A DNA stretch of 64,000 bases from NCBI GenBank assembly GCA_958366945.1, contig CATXCY010000002.1, positions 62,001-126,000 of the forward strand, written 5' to 3'. A model generated the notes under the pieces. That model made no database searches. It was not told the origin of the DNA and was given only the letters and a program-made list of their open reading frames with translations. A program made the translations under genes and the position numbers. Source of the stretch: Bruticola sp004554425 (lineage in GTDB: Bacteria > Vulcanimicrobiota > Xenobia > Xenobiales > Xenobiaceae). Below, in pieces: positions 42,956 through 50,750 of this stretch. Each line of letters opens with the position of its first letter. The first letter of the stretch is position 1.

Positions 42956-43741
42956 TTATTGAAGCAACTTGGCCAGCCGCTCTCCAAAAAGGCGACAAGC
43001 GTTGGCTGCGGTTTGCTGGGCCGTTTCTTCGACGCTTTGACCGCGCAATTGGGCAATATGGGGCAATGTATATTCTTTTAGCCAAGCTGGCTCACAAATG
43101 CGTCCACGCTTGGGAACGGGAGCCAAATAGGGCCCGTCTGTTTCGATAAGTAGCCTGTCTGACGGACATTTTGCGGCAATTTCGGCCACATCTTTTAATT
43201 TGGGAAAAGTGACCATGCCAGTAATACCTATATAAAATCCCAGAGCTAAATATTTTTGAGCAGTTTCCCAATTTGAGCTGCAGCAGTGGATCACTCCGCC
43301 CTTATGGGGGACTCCGAATTTTTGCAAAAATTGCAACATATCTGTATCGGCTTCGCGAATATGTAAAATTACAGGCAAATCGGCTTTCTGGGCCAACTTA
43401 AAATTTTTTTCCAAACACTTTAATTGTTGCTCTGGTGAGGAAAAATTATAATGATAGTCTAAACCAATTTCACCTATGGCCACGGCGTAAGGAAAGAGCT
43501 TTTCTACGCCTTTTAAGGCCTCGTCACTTAAGCTATCTGCTTCATGAGGATGAATACCTACGGCTGGTAAAATCGAACTTTCTTCTTGGCTTAGGGCCAC
43601 AGCGCTTTGTGAAGTAGGCAAGTCGGTGCCGGGCACTATGAAAGCGCTCACCCCTAATTGCTTGGCTTCAGCGATAAGCTGCGAGCGATTAGTTTGATAT
43701 TCTTCGCTATTGAGATGAATGTGAGTATCAGCAATATTCAT
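42956..43741 (-). CDS. tatD: TatD-family deoxyribonuclease
   Basis: A 261-residue canonical TatD hydrolase, a metal-dependent DNase with 3'-5' exonuclease activity in studied members. Motifs: DTHIHLNS at residues 5-12, AVGIHPHEA near 60, AIGEIGLDYHYN near 92, PVILHIREAD near 128, GVIHCCSSN near 153 and ETDGPYLAP near 200. Length and order are as usual. Together with the diverged copy at 6233-7051 the genome carries at least two. It is probably the first gene of the run to tubulin-like and HtrA (gap 89 bases). Confidence 0.92.
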   Translation of the reverse strand: MNIADTHIHLNSEEYQTNRSQLIAEAKQLGVSAFIVPGTDLPTSQSAVALSQEESSILPAVGIHPHEADSLSDEALKGVEKLFPYAVAIGEIGLDYHYNFSSPEQQLKCLEKNFKLAQKADLPVILHIREADTDMLQFLQKFGVPHKGGVIHCCSSNWETAQKYLALGFYIGITGMVTFPKLKDVAEIAAKCPSDRLLIETDGPYLAPVPKRGRICEPAWLKEYTLPHIAQLRGQSVEETAQQTAANACRLFGERLAKLLQ

Positions 43742-43807
43742 TTTCTAAAAAAGAAGGCGGCACGCCTAAAAAGAAATGGCGACCGTAAAAAAAGCTTAAA
43801 ATAGAAT

Positions 43808-43829
43808 GCCGGTTCACTAAAGAACTGGC
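43808..43829. other. Hairpin in the divergent tatD/amidase gap
   Basis: An 8-bp stem (gccggttc 43808-43815 with gaactggc 43822-43829, one G-T) stands in the 286-bp gap, with A/T-rich flanks. Further weak hairpins occur at 43869-43889 (caccttg/aaggtg). Meaning unknown. Confidence 0.35.
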
Positions 43830-43993
43830 AAAATAACCGAAGAAAATTTCTATGTATCAGCTTCTCTCACCTTGCTAAGCGTTAAGGTGCTTCCTCAACT
43901 TTGGCAGGCTAAGCGAAGAATGAAGAGAAACAAGGCGCCCTGCCTATGAAAACGGGGCGGATTTTGTCCTACTATGTGTAGGGAAGAATGGAC

Positions 43994-44038
43994 GCCAAAG
44001 TGGGAGAATTTGGCATGATCGTTGGCTATGCACAATAA
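43994..44038 (+). promoter_or_regulatory. Leader with 7-codon mini-ORF and Shine-Dalgarno in a hairpin loop before the amidase gene
   Basis: A stem gccaaa (43994-43999) / tttggc (44009-44014) holds GGGAG in its loop. Eight bases after that GGGAG an ATG (44015) begins a seven-codon frame, MIVGYAQ, that ends at 44038, inside the amidase gene whose ATG is 44028. The mini-ORF has the better placed ribosome site; the amidase start lies 21 bases from it. The overlap suggests coupled re-initiation. It may be chance, since the frame is so short. Confidence 0.4.
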
Positions 44039-46304
44039 ATTACGGAGTTTTACTTTTATAATTGCTTGTTTGATGTGCTTGTGCTTAAGTGGACAAGCTT
44101 GGGCCGACCCTTCAGAAGAAGAGGACGGAGTGGCCCCTGTTCTTATTAAAATTCCTGATGATCCTTTAAACAGCGGCGGAGCTTCAGTTGACAGCAGTTC
44201 TTCAACTAAGGTGAAACCTTCTCAAGCTGCTCCTGCACCCAAAGTGAAGTCGTCTTCCAAGACCTCTTCGGTTAAGGCTTCTACTAAGAGCCACAATCGC
44301 TCTAGAAGCACAAAGAAAATTAACAGCTCTAAAGGATTCCCTTGGGGACGTCACTACACCAGGAAAACTACTAGTAGTAAAAAGACGCACACCCAGCCTT
44401 CGGTCCCTGCGCCTGCTGCAGCTCCTTCTTATAATAAAAATAAAGCTTCTTCAGGTTCAACTTCGACAAATGTAAAGGCCTCTGACTCCAAAGCTGTCGA
44501 TTCTAAAAAAAATACTGGCAATACGACGACAGTAAACACGACTAGACGCGGACGGGCCAGCAACCCTAAGCAAGCTTCTGCCGATTTGCCTGCACAAATT
44601 GTTGTCGGTTCGCCTAAAAATATCAACGTAACGGCTAAAGGTAGAAATTATACCCTGACTGTACGTACTACTGGTATTGAAGATGAGTATTTTGTGCCCA
44701 TTGAAGCGCCGGGTATAAAATCGATCGCTTCCGCTTTTGGAGCTTCATCTTGGAATTGGAATCAAAGAGCCAAAACGCTTAGTGTTACTCGCAATGGCAA
44801 GACCAATACTCTAAAAATTGACCAAATGCAAATGGCTGATTCTTTGGGCGGTCGTACGCTAGATGTAGGCATTAGAGAAATATCCGGCACTTATTTTTGC
44901 CCTATTTCTATTTTGGAAGACTTCTTGGATGTACGTGTTACTATAGATAATGCCAAAGGCAAAGGTTGGGTCGATCCGTTGATTACTTCTGTACGTTTGG
45001 ATGGAAGTGGATCTGATTTAACGTTAAATGTAGTTGCCAGTGCTCCGGTAACTTTTTCGACTTTTAAACTTTCCAAGCCGGATCGTTATGTTATAGACGT
45101 AGCTGGTGGCGTTTTAGATACTACCAGTTTGAGAGTAAATCATCCGGAAATAGGTGACATTCGCCTCGGACAATTCTCTTTGGGACCGGCGGTATCGCGT
45201 ATAGTTGTGCCGACTACTCCAAAGCTTAGAATCTCTCCTCCGGCTGCTCGCACTGGCACAAACTTCAAGTTTGCGCTCAGCTTACCTCAGTCAGCCGTTT
45301 CACAATATAAAGATGAAAAAGTAGTCAGTTGTGACATCGGCCGCTTCAGCGCCGCCAGCTCTGCCAGCAGCAATGTTACCGTCGCTTTCAGTGGCCCAGT
45401 GGCTTACGAATGGCGCCGCTTAACTGAAGGTAAAAATCGCTTTGTTATCGATTTCAAGCACGTTATTTTCCCTGATAATAAGGTCGCTAAAAAAATTGAT
45501 GGCAAACTTGTGGAGCAAGTTCGCATTTCTCAATATGCCGCTAAGCCAGTACCTATTACTCGTGTAGTTCTCGACTTAAACGATGCTGTTAGCGTCAAAG
45601 TTAGTTCTGGTACTGCCCCCAATAGTATTTGCTTGGCTATTTCTGAAGACAAGATCGATACTAATATGGCCGTCTTGAGCGGATCTGGCGCTTTGAGCGG
45701 CACTTCCTCATATACAGCCATTGGTGGAGGAGGCAAAACTATTTGTATCGACGCTGGCCATGGTGGTTCTGACTCCGGGTGTGTAAGCAACGCTTACGGC
45801 TATATGGAAAAAGATGTTACTTTGGATATTTGCTTGAAAATGGCTGACAATTTGCGCCGTCGTGGCTGGAATGTCGTTATGACCAGAGAAACAGACCGTG
45901 ATGTTACTTGGGCCGGCTCTTCCAATACTCAAGAACTTGGCGCTCGTGTCGATGTCGGAGCCAATGCCAACGCTGATATTTTTGTTAGCGTCCATTGTAA
46001 TGCTGCCGCTTCAAGTGCAGCCGAAGGTACTTCTTTGCATGTCTATAAGCGCTCTGATCGCGCTTTGGCTGAGTGTATTTATCCCCACTTGTTGCGAGCC
46101 AGCGGTCGCTACGATCGTGGTATTCAGCAAGATCGTTTCTTCGTATTAGTTCACTCGCAAATGCCGGCCGTGTTGGTCGAAACGGCTTTCCTTAGCAATA
46201 CAACCGAGGCCAAGTTGCTCGGCGATCCCAACTATCGTCAGTCGATAGCTGATGGATTAGCTGATGGTGTTTGCATTTACGCTTCAAAATACCTTAACAA
46301 GTAG
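44028..46304 (+). CDS. N-acetylmuramoyl-L-alanine amidase (AMIN-like plus Amidase_3)
   Basis: A 758-residue exported cell-wall hydrolase. Signal peptide at about 1-26 (LMCLCLSGQAWADP), then a Ser/Lys/Thr-rich linker to about 185. Next come a copper-amine-oxidase-N-like domain (ALGAS-type FGASSWNWNQRAKTLSVTRN) at about 215-320, an AMIN-like domain (TSVRLDGSGSDLTLNVV...YVIDVAGG) at about 325-430, a second AMIN-like segment to about 550, and the zinc amidase at about 570-755: DAGHGG, EKDVTLDI, SVHCNA and catalytic VETAFLSN. It should cut the amide between MurNAc and peptide during division or remodelling. ATG 44028 is chosen; TTG 44022 is possible. A mini-ORF overlaps the start. Confidence 0.9.
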   Translation: MHNKLRSFTFIIACLMCLCLSGQAWADPSEEEDGVAPVLIKIPDDPLNSGGASVDSSSSTKVKPSQAAPAPKVKSSSKTSSVKASTKSHNRSRSTKKINSSKGFPWGRHYTRKTTSSKKTHTQPSVPAPAAAPSYNKNKASSGSTSTNVKASDSKAVDSKKNTGNTTTVNTTRRGRASNPKQASADLPAQIVVGSPKNINVTAKGRNYTLTVRTTGIEDEYFVPIEAPGIKSIASAFGASSWNWNQRAKTLSVTRNGKTNTLKIDQMQMADSLGGRTLDVGIREISGTYFCPISILEDFLDVRVTIDNAKGKGWVDPLITSVRLDGSGSDLTLNVVASAPVTFSTFKLSKPDRYVIDVAGGVLDTTSLRVNHPEIGDIRLGQFSLGPAVSRIVVPTTPKLRISPPAARTGTNFKFALSLPQSAVSQYKDEKVVSCDIGRFSAASSASSNVTVAFSGPVAYEWRRLTEGKNRFVIDFKHVIFPDNKVAKKIDGKLVEQVRISQYAAKPVPITRVVLDLNDAVSVKVSSGTAPNSICLAISEDKIDTNMAVLSGSGALSGTSSYTAIGGGGKTICIDAGHGGSDSGCVSNAYGYMEKDVTLDICLKMADNLRRRGWNVVMTRETDRDVTWAGSSNTQELGARVDVGANANADIFVSVHCNAAASSAAEGTSLHVYKRSDRALAECIYPHLLRASGRYDRGIQQDRFFVLVHSQMPAVLVETAFLSNTTEAKLLGDPNYRQSIADGLADGVCIYASKYLNK

Positions 46305-46385
46305 TCTACTTGGCCTACCTTATTTTGTAATATCGACTGCCGCGAGTGGCGGTTGGAGTTTGGGGTAGGCGTCGACCATACAACT

Positions 46386-46425
46386 GGGGCAGAGCTTCAC
46401 AATTTCGAAGCTACTGCCCCTTTTT
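46386..46425 (+). terminator. Terminator of the amidase gene
   Basis: A perfect 7-bp stem (ggggcag 46386-46392 with ctgcccc 46414-46420) extended by an inner gcttc/gaagc stem is followed by five T. Another hairpin without T-run lies near 46340. Confidence 0.85.
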
Positions 46426-46464
46426 GTTTGCTTGATAGGGCAGGAGCTTATCTGTAGTTGCTGA

Positions 46465-48306
46465 ATGGCGTCCTTTATGAACAGTTCGGAACGCATTCAA
46501 GCCGCTTTGGCGGGGGCAGAGGTCGATAGACCTCCTTTTTCTTTTTGGTACAATTTTGGTTTGCAGCATATGTCCGGTGACGCAGTCGCCGATGTGCATA
46601 TCGCTTTTGCCAGACGCTTTGAACTCGATTATCTTCGAGTAATGAATGGATATCCTTATCCTTTGACCAACTTGCGCAGCTTTGACAAAGCTAGCGATTT
46701 CTTACAGATTCCTTACATTGTAGCCGAAGAGGGATACTGGGGAGATCAGCTGAGAGCTTTGGATAAAATTGTGCGCTCTTTGAAGAGCGACGACGTTTGG
46801 GTTGTCGATTCTGTGGACAGCCCCTGGACAGTTTTGTGCAAATTGTCCAGCCCTGATATGGTACTGACTACGGCTAGACGCCGTCCGGAAATAGTTAAGG
46901 CCGCTTTAGAGATTATTTCCGCCTCTCAGGTAAAATATGTCCAAAAAGCCATGGAACTTGGCATTAAAGGTATTTTCTTTACCTTAACCGAGGCTGCTTA
47001 CGATGTGCTCGATCCTCTGAGCCACGAAGAGCTTTGCCAACCTTTCAACAATAGAGTTTTGGAAGCTGCCGCGTCTGCTCCGTTTAATATTTTACGTATT
47101 GACAGCAAGCGTCTTTACTTCGATACGCTTGAATCTTACAAAACTCAAGTAGTCAGCTGGCCTCATTTCGCTGCCAAGCAATCTTTGCGTAATGGCATAG
47201 CCGAATGGAAACGCTCTGTTTTGGGAGGCATCAACCATGAGACTATAGCCTACGAGAGTCCCAATAAGATTAATGCCTACTTTGAGAAGTATGCTGAAGA
47301 ATTCTTCCAGCCAAACGTGCTGGTCGGCCCTAGCGGTGTCTTGCCTACCGATATTTCTACCTATGTTTTAGACGGTATCGGTGATGCTATTAGAAGATTG
47401 CCTAGCATGGGACGTATGTTGCGTAAAGCCGCTTCTAGAGAGCGTGCTGTCGCTCGTCCTGCCAGTATGGAAAGCCACTATGCAGACTATGCTAAGGAAG
47501 AATTGCGTAACTATACTCGCCGTGAAAAGCCGGTTGTTCCTGAGTTCGAAAGTGAAGCTGCCGCCAACGATATTGAAACTGCCGCTGTTGCAGAGGCTCA
47601 GCCTCAGATTGTCGCTGCTCCCACAGCTGCTGTCTCTTTGGAAGAGCAAGATTTCTCCGCTACTGAAGCTGCTCCTAAGGCCGAGCATGTACGCATTGTT
47701 GAGCATCCTGCTGAAGAAAAGGCTGAGCCTGTTGCCGAAGCTGCTTCCGAAACTAGACGCGCTCCTCGTTGGGCTGCTCGTTTAGTCCGCCGTGATTACG
47801 AACGCGATGACCGCGACCAAGAGGAACGTGCTCCTCGCGAATTTGCTAAGGACGATCCTCGCCGTTTCGATATGGCCTATCGTCAAAATGATAGAGGCTA
47901 CGGACGTCGCGAAGGTGATGAACGTATATCTGAGCGTTATCCTCGTCGCGGTGACCACAAATTTGAGCGCGGTGGACGTGGTGACAAGCGCAACGATCGC
48001 TATGCTGGTCGTGAAGGCCGTCGCGATGATCGTTTCGGCGGTCGCAGTGACAAGCGCAGTGAGCGTTTCTCTTCTGGTCGTTCCGGTTACGGTGAGCGCC
48101 GCTCTGGTGAGAAAAGCTTTAGCCGTGGCGATAAGCGCAGCGACCGCTTCTCTTCCTCTCGCGACGGCCGTCGTGTCGAGCGTTTCGGCAGCCGCAATGG
48201 TAGAAGTGAGCGCGGCAGTAGTGAACGTTCCGTCGGCCGTTCTTATGACAGAAAAAATGATGGCGGTATCAAGCGCATTCGCGTGCCCCGTGATCGCCGC
48301 TCCTAA
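46465..48306 (+). CDS. Uroporphyrinogen-decarboxylase-family protein with a long Arg-rich tail
   Basis: A 613-residue protein. Residues about 5-320 resemble URO-D-superfamily proteins (MNSSERIQAALAGAEVDRPPFSFW, FDLDY-like FELDYLRVMNGY, GIKGIFFTLTEA, FDTLESYKTQVVSWPH, GGINHETI, FQPNVLVGPSGVLPTD). Members include heme enzymes and corrinoid methyltransferases. The usual length is about 340; the rest is a disordered tail, Ala/Glu-rich at 360-425 and then about 185 residues full of RR, RDDR, DKRS and RGG-like motifs, ending RVPRDRRS. The tail is like RNA-binding low-complexity regions, and resembles the protein at 1-654. An AGGAG lies 18 bases upstream, so the start (46465 or 46477) is uncertain. 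Function of the fusion is unknown. Confidence 0.75.
   Translation: MASFMNSSERIQAALAGAEVDRPPFSFWYNFGLQHMSGDAVADVHIAFARRFELDYLRVMNGYPYPLTNLRSFDKASDFLQIPYIVAEEGYWGDQLRALDKIVRSLKSDDVWVVDSVDSPWTVLCKLSSPDMVLTTARRRPEIVKAALEIISASQVKYVQKAMELGIKGIFFTLTEAAYDVLDPLSHEELCQPFNNRVLEAAASAPFNILRIDSKRLYFDTLESYKTQVVSWPHFAAKQSLRNGIAEWKRSVLGGINHETIAYESPNKINAYFEKYAEEFFQPNVLVGPSGVLPTDISTYVLDGIGDAIRRLPSMGRMLRKAASRERAVARPASMESHYADYAKEELRNYTRREKPVVPEFESEAAANDIETAAVAEAQPQIVAAPTAAVSLEEQDFSATEAAPKAEHVRIVEHPAEEKAEPVAEAASETRRAPRWAARLVRRDYERDDRDQEERAPREFAKDDPRRFDMAYRQNDRGYGRREGDERISERYPRRGDHKFERGGRGDKRNDRYAGREGRRDDRFGGRSDKRSERFSSGRSGYGERRSGEKSFSRGDKRSDRFSSSRDGRRVERFGSRNGRSERGSSERSVGRSYDRKNDGGIKRIRVPRDRRS
47752..48306 (+). 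repeat. Arg-rich low-complexity coding tract
   Basis: About 185 codons with more than a third Arg, many Asp, Gly and Ser, and repeated words such as DKRSERFSS and DKRSDRFSS. Another frame is also open across much of it, a by-product of the codon bias. Confidence 0.75.
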
Positions 48307-48324
48307 ATTTTTTCAAAATAAATG

Positions 48325-48372
48325 ATAGAAGGTCGGCTCAGCTTTCAAGCTTGGCCGACTTTCTATTTTTTT
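48325..48372. terminator. Bidirectional terminator between URO-D-like and folT-like genes
   Basis: A 13-bp stem with one mismatch (atagaaggtcggc 48325-48337 with gccgactttctat 48354-48366) is followed by T to 48372. It slightly overlaps the folT stop on the other strand. Confidence 0.85.
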
Positions 48373-48932
48373 GAGTGTTTGGCGTCGGCCGATGGTGGAA
48401 GCATTTGGGCAGCAATTTCCAAGTAAGATGACGGCAGGCAACGCAAGGAGCAGGCTACTAACCAAGTATAAAGCGGAATATGGAAGATTTGAGCCGGTAG
48501 GGAAGCCCAACTTATATAGCGCCAAGTGGTAAACCAATTGGGAGTTGGTTGGAATAGTATGTGCTGGAAGAGCGGAACCAAAAAGAACTTGGTTAGCAAT
48601 TGACTTGCAGCAATAACCCCAAAGAGGCGCCACCAAGAGCGCGGCTGCCTACCCAATAATTTCGCTGGCAAATAGCCAGTTAAGCCTTGGGTAAGAGTGA
48701 AGCCGGGAAAATAAGGGCCGCTAGGAAAAATAACCCAGCCCAAGATGTCGCTAATGGCGCCTACCCAAAAACCGGCTTTGGGTCCCAAAAAGAAACCGGA
48801 TAAGATAATGGGAAAAGCGACAAACCTAAAGAAGCCGTGCATAATCGGCGGGGCGGGCAGGGCTCTTAAGGCTAAGGTTATGGCTATAAAAGCAGCCATA
48901 TAAGTAATTGTTGAAGTTTTATAAGCAGACAA
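48363..48932 (-). CDS. folT: Folate-type ECF transporter S component
   Basis: A 189-residue membrane protein with five or six helices, close to the FolT-type substrate-binding subunit of ECF transporters, which bring in folate with a shared energising module (EcfA/A'/T, not seen here). Key block: GFFRFVAFPIILSGFFLGPKAG..GAISDILGW, then PSGPYFPGFTLTQGLTGYLPAKLL (positions about 34-95), and Arg/Lys ends. TTG start 48932 is uncertain, ATG 48899 being an alternative; neither has a strong ribosome site. A TATAAT occurs upstream on the minus strand at 48982-48977. I see no tetrahydrofolate riboswitch by eye. Confidence 0.85.
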   Translation of the reverse strand: MSAYKTSTITYMAAFIAITLALRALPAPPIMHGFFRFVAFPIILSGFFLGPKAGFWVGAISDILGWVIFPSGPYFPGFTLTQGLTGYLPAKLLGRQPRSWWRLFGVIAASQLLTKFFLVPLFQHILFQPTPNWFTTWRYISWASLPAQIFHIPLYTWLVACSLRCLPSSYLEIAAQMLPPSADAKHSKK

Positions 48933-48976
48933 AGAATTTATGACATTTTAATTCCCGATGGGAAACAAATTTTTTT

Positions 48977-48982
48977 ATTATA
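48977..48982 (-). promoter_or_regulatory. Possible -10 box for folT-like gene
   Basis: A perfect TATAAT on the minus strand about 45 bases upstream of the gene start. No good -35 box is recognised at 16-18 bases distance. Confidence 0.3.
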
Positions 48983-49097
48983 TCTTAATTAGAAGTAAGG
49001 GGAAACAGCTTTGTGACTTGTAAATAAAAGCTCACGTAGTTACCGAATAAATATTGTGCAAATTAGAGCATAAACAAATAAGCTGAGAGCGTATAGC

Positions 49098-50750
49098 ATG
49101 AATTCTTTCTACTCAAAAAGATGGCTTCTGCTTTGTGTGGCCATAGCTGGAACCGCCTTGAGCCTTACTCAAGCCGGTAGCTGTTCGCCTGAAGCAGAAA
49201 GTGTACCTGCCCGAAGTGTTAGCGCTTCTTCGGGGACGACGAGCGGTGCAATAACTTTTGAAGCTGACAAAGCTGGAAAAAGTGTTCGCGAGCAATATAA
49301 GTCCGTAATGCAGGTCGATCAAAAAAAATTGGAACGGCTGAGAAAAGAAGCTTCTATTCCTGAAGACGCAGCTCCGCTGACTTTATTTCAAGCTGAAGAG
49401 TATGCTTTGAAATATAGTCCTACTTTGCAATCGAGCAAATATGCAGCCATGGTTTCCCACGAACAATTGGGCCAATGGCTTAGCAATATTTACCCTTCTA
49501 TTTCTTTTTCGGCCGGTTTTACTCATAGTGGTATGTTTGTCAGCCAAAATGAAAGCACTATGACTGATCCCACTACTGGCCAGACTATTAAAGTGGCTTC
49601 CGGAGGTAACAGCCGTTCCAGCAGTCGAGTCAATGCCGGCATTACGGCCAGTCAAACTCTTATAGATTTGAGCCGTCGTCCGCGTCTGCGCCGTGCCGAA
49701 TTGGCCGAAGCTTCAGCGTTAGCCGATTTAGAAAGTCAACGCCAGCAAGTATTACTCGATGTACGCAAGGCTTGGTTCGCTTGTTATATCGACCAAACTT
49801 TGCTGATGATTGCCTTAGACAATGCGCAAAATCGTGAAATTCGTTTAAACGAAGCTCGCCAGCACTATGAAACTGGCACTAAAGCCAAAGCTGACGTAGT
49901 GTCTGCCGAAGCCGATTTAGCTTCAGCTCAACACGAAGTAGTGAAGGCTAAAACCCAACTTATGATAGATTGGGTTGCGCTCAATGTGAGTATGGGTCGC
50001 TCTGAGGACGCTCCCTATCAATTGACTTTGGATCCTTATTGGGAACACTTAGGAGAACTCGATTCTGACAAGTTATTAAAAACAGCTTTGGCCAACCGTT
50101 CTGAGTTGCTCAATTGTCAAATCGCGTTGCGTTCTGCCTTAAACGAATTGGACGTAATTCGTACCGATGGTTATCCTACTTTACGGGCTAGCGCCAACGT
50201 GGGAGGCAGCGGCTCTCTTTCACCTTTTGAAGGCAACTGGAGCGTAGGATTGAGCCTTAATTGGTCTTTATTCGATGGATATTTGCGCAAATATGAAGAG
50301 AGTGCCCAGAAGATAAAAGCTAGAGCCTTGGCTGAAGATTTTCAGAATCAGCGCTTAAAAATTTTCCAAGAAGTAAAAAGCGCTGAAGTGTCTTTGCGTC
50401 AGTCTGAAGCTTCTATCGCCTCAGCTGAAGCTGCTATGGCTTCGGCTCAAGAAAAGTATCGCTTAGCTGCTGCCCGTTATAAAGTCGGCGTAGGCACCAG
50501 CGTAGAAGTTTCCGATGCTGAAGTTAGCTTATCCCAGGCTCAAGTCAATTATGCTTCTGCTTTAAACGATTTGCGCATTGCCAAAGCCGTAATGATAAAA
50601 GCTTTGGGCGTAGACGATATGGATAATTTGCCTGAGCTTAAAGAAGAAATAAGTTTAGATTCCGTTCCGGAGCTTCCGCAAATATTTGATAGCGGTGCTT
50701 CGGCAGAAAAAATAAAAGCTGAATTCCCAAGCCTTAGAGAGGAAAAATAA
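49098..50750 (+). CDS. TolC-type outer-membrane efflux protein
   Basis: A 550-residue exported protein with an outer-membrane-efflux (OEP) fold in two halves. The signal peptide ends near residue 27 (GTALSLTQAGSC, possibly a lipoprotein Cys). Halves: about 95-300 (LTLFQAEEYALKYSPTLQSSKYA, DLSRRPRLRRAELAEASALADLESQRQQVLLDVRKAW) and about 325-510 (LANRSELLNCQIALRSALNELD, ALGVDDMDNLPEL). It forms the tunnel through the outer membrane for exported small molecules or peptides. Its stop overlaps the MacA-type start by one base (taatg). It fits a type I/ABC efflux operon. Confidence 0.9.
   Translation: MNSFYSKRWLLLCVAIAGTALSLTQAGSCSPEAESVPARSVSASSGTTSGAITFEADKAGKSVREQYKSVMQVDQKKLERLRKEASIPEDAAPLTLFQAEEYALKYSPTLQSSKYAAMVSHEQLGQWLSNIYPSISFSAGFTHSGMFVSQNESTMTDPTTGQTIKVASGGNSRSSSRVNAGITASQTLIDLSRRPRLRRAELAEASALADLESQRQQVLLDVRKAWFACYIDQTLLMIALDNAQNREIRLNEARQHYETGTKAKADVVSAEADLASAQHEVVKAKTQLMIDWVALNVSMGRSEDAPYQLTLDPYWEHLGELDSDKLLKTALANRSELLNCQIALRSALNELDVIRTDGYPTLRASANVGGSGSLSPFEGNWSVGLSLNWSLFDGYLRKYEESAQKIKARALAEDFQNQRLKIFQEVKSAEVSLRQSEASIASAEAAMASAQEKYRLAAARYKVGVGTSVEVSDAEVSLSQAQVNYASALNDLRIAKAVMIKALGVDDMDNLPELKEEISLDSVPELPQIFDSGASAEKIKAEFPSLREEK

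Noticed and set aside
43742..44014. Cyclic-di-AMP (ydaO) or c-di-GMP riboswitch before the amidase
   Set aside because: Such elements precede some wall hydrolases, but the conserved blocks are missing; only short hairpins are present.
47792..48325. Long Val/Ser/Ala-rich frame over the Arg-rich tail of the URO-D-like protein
   Set aside because: It overlaps an established gene, has low-complexity content typical of a shifted repeat, and lacks a credible start.
48933..49097. Tetrahydrofolate riboswitch before the folT-like gene
   Set aside because: Folate transporter genes often carry one, but I could not find the conserved core in this 165-base gap.
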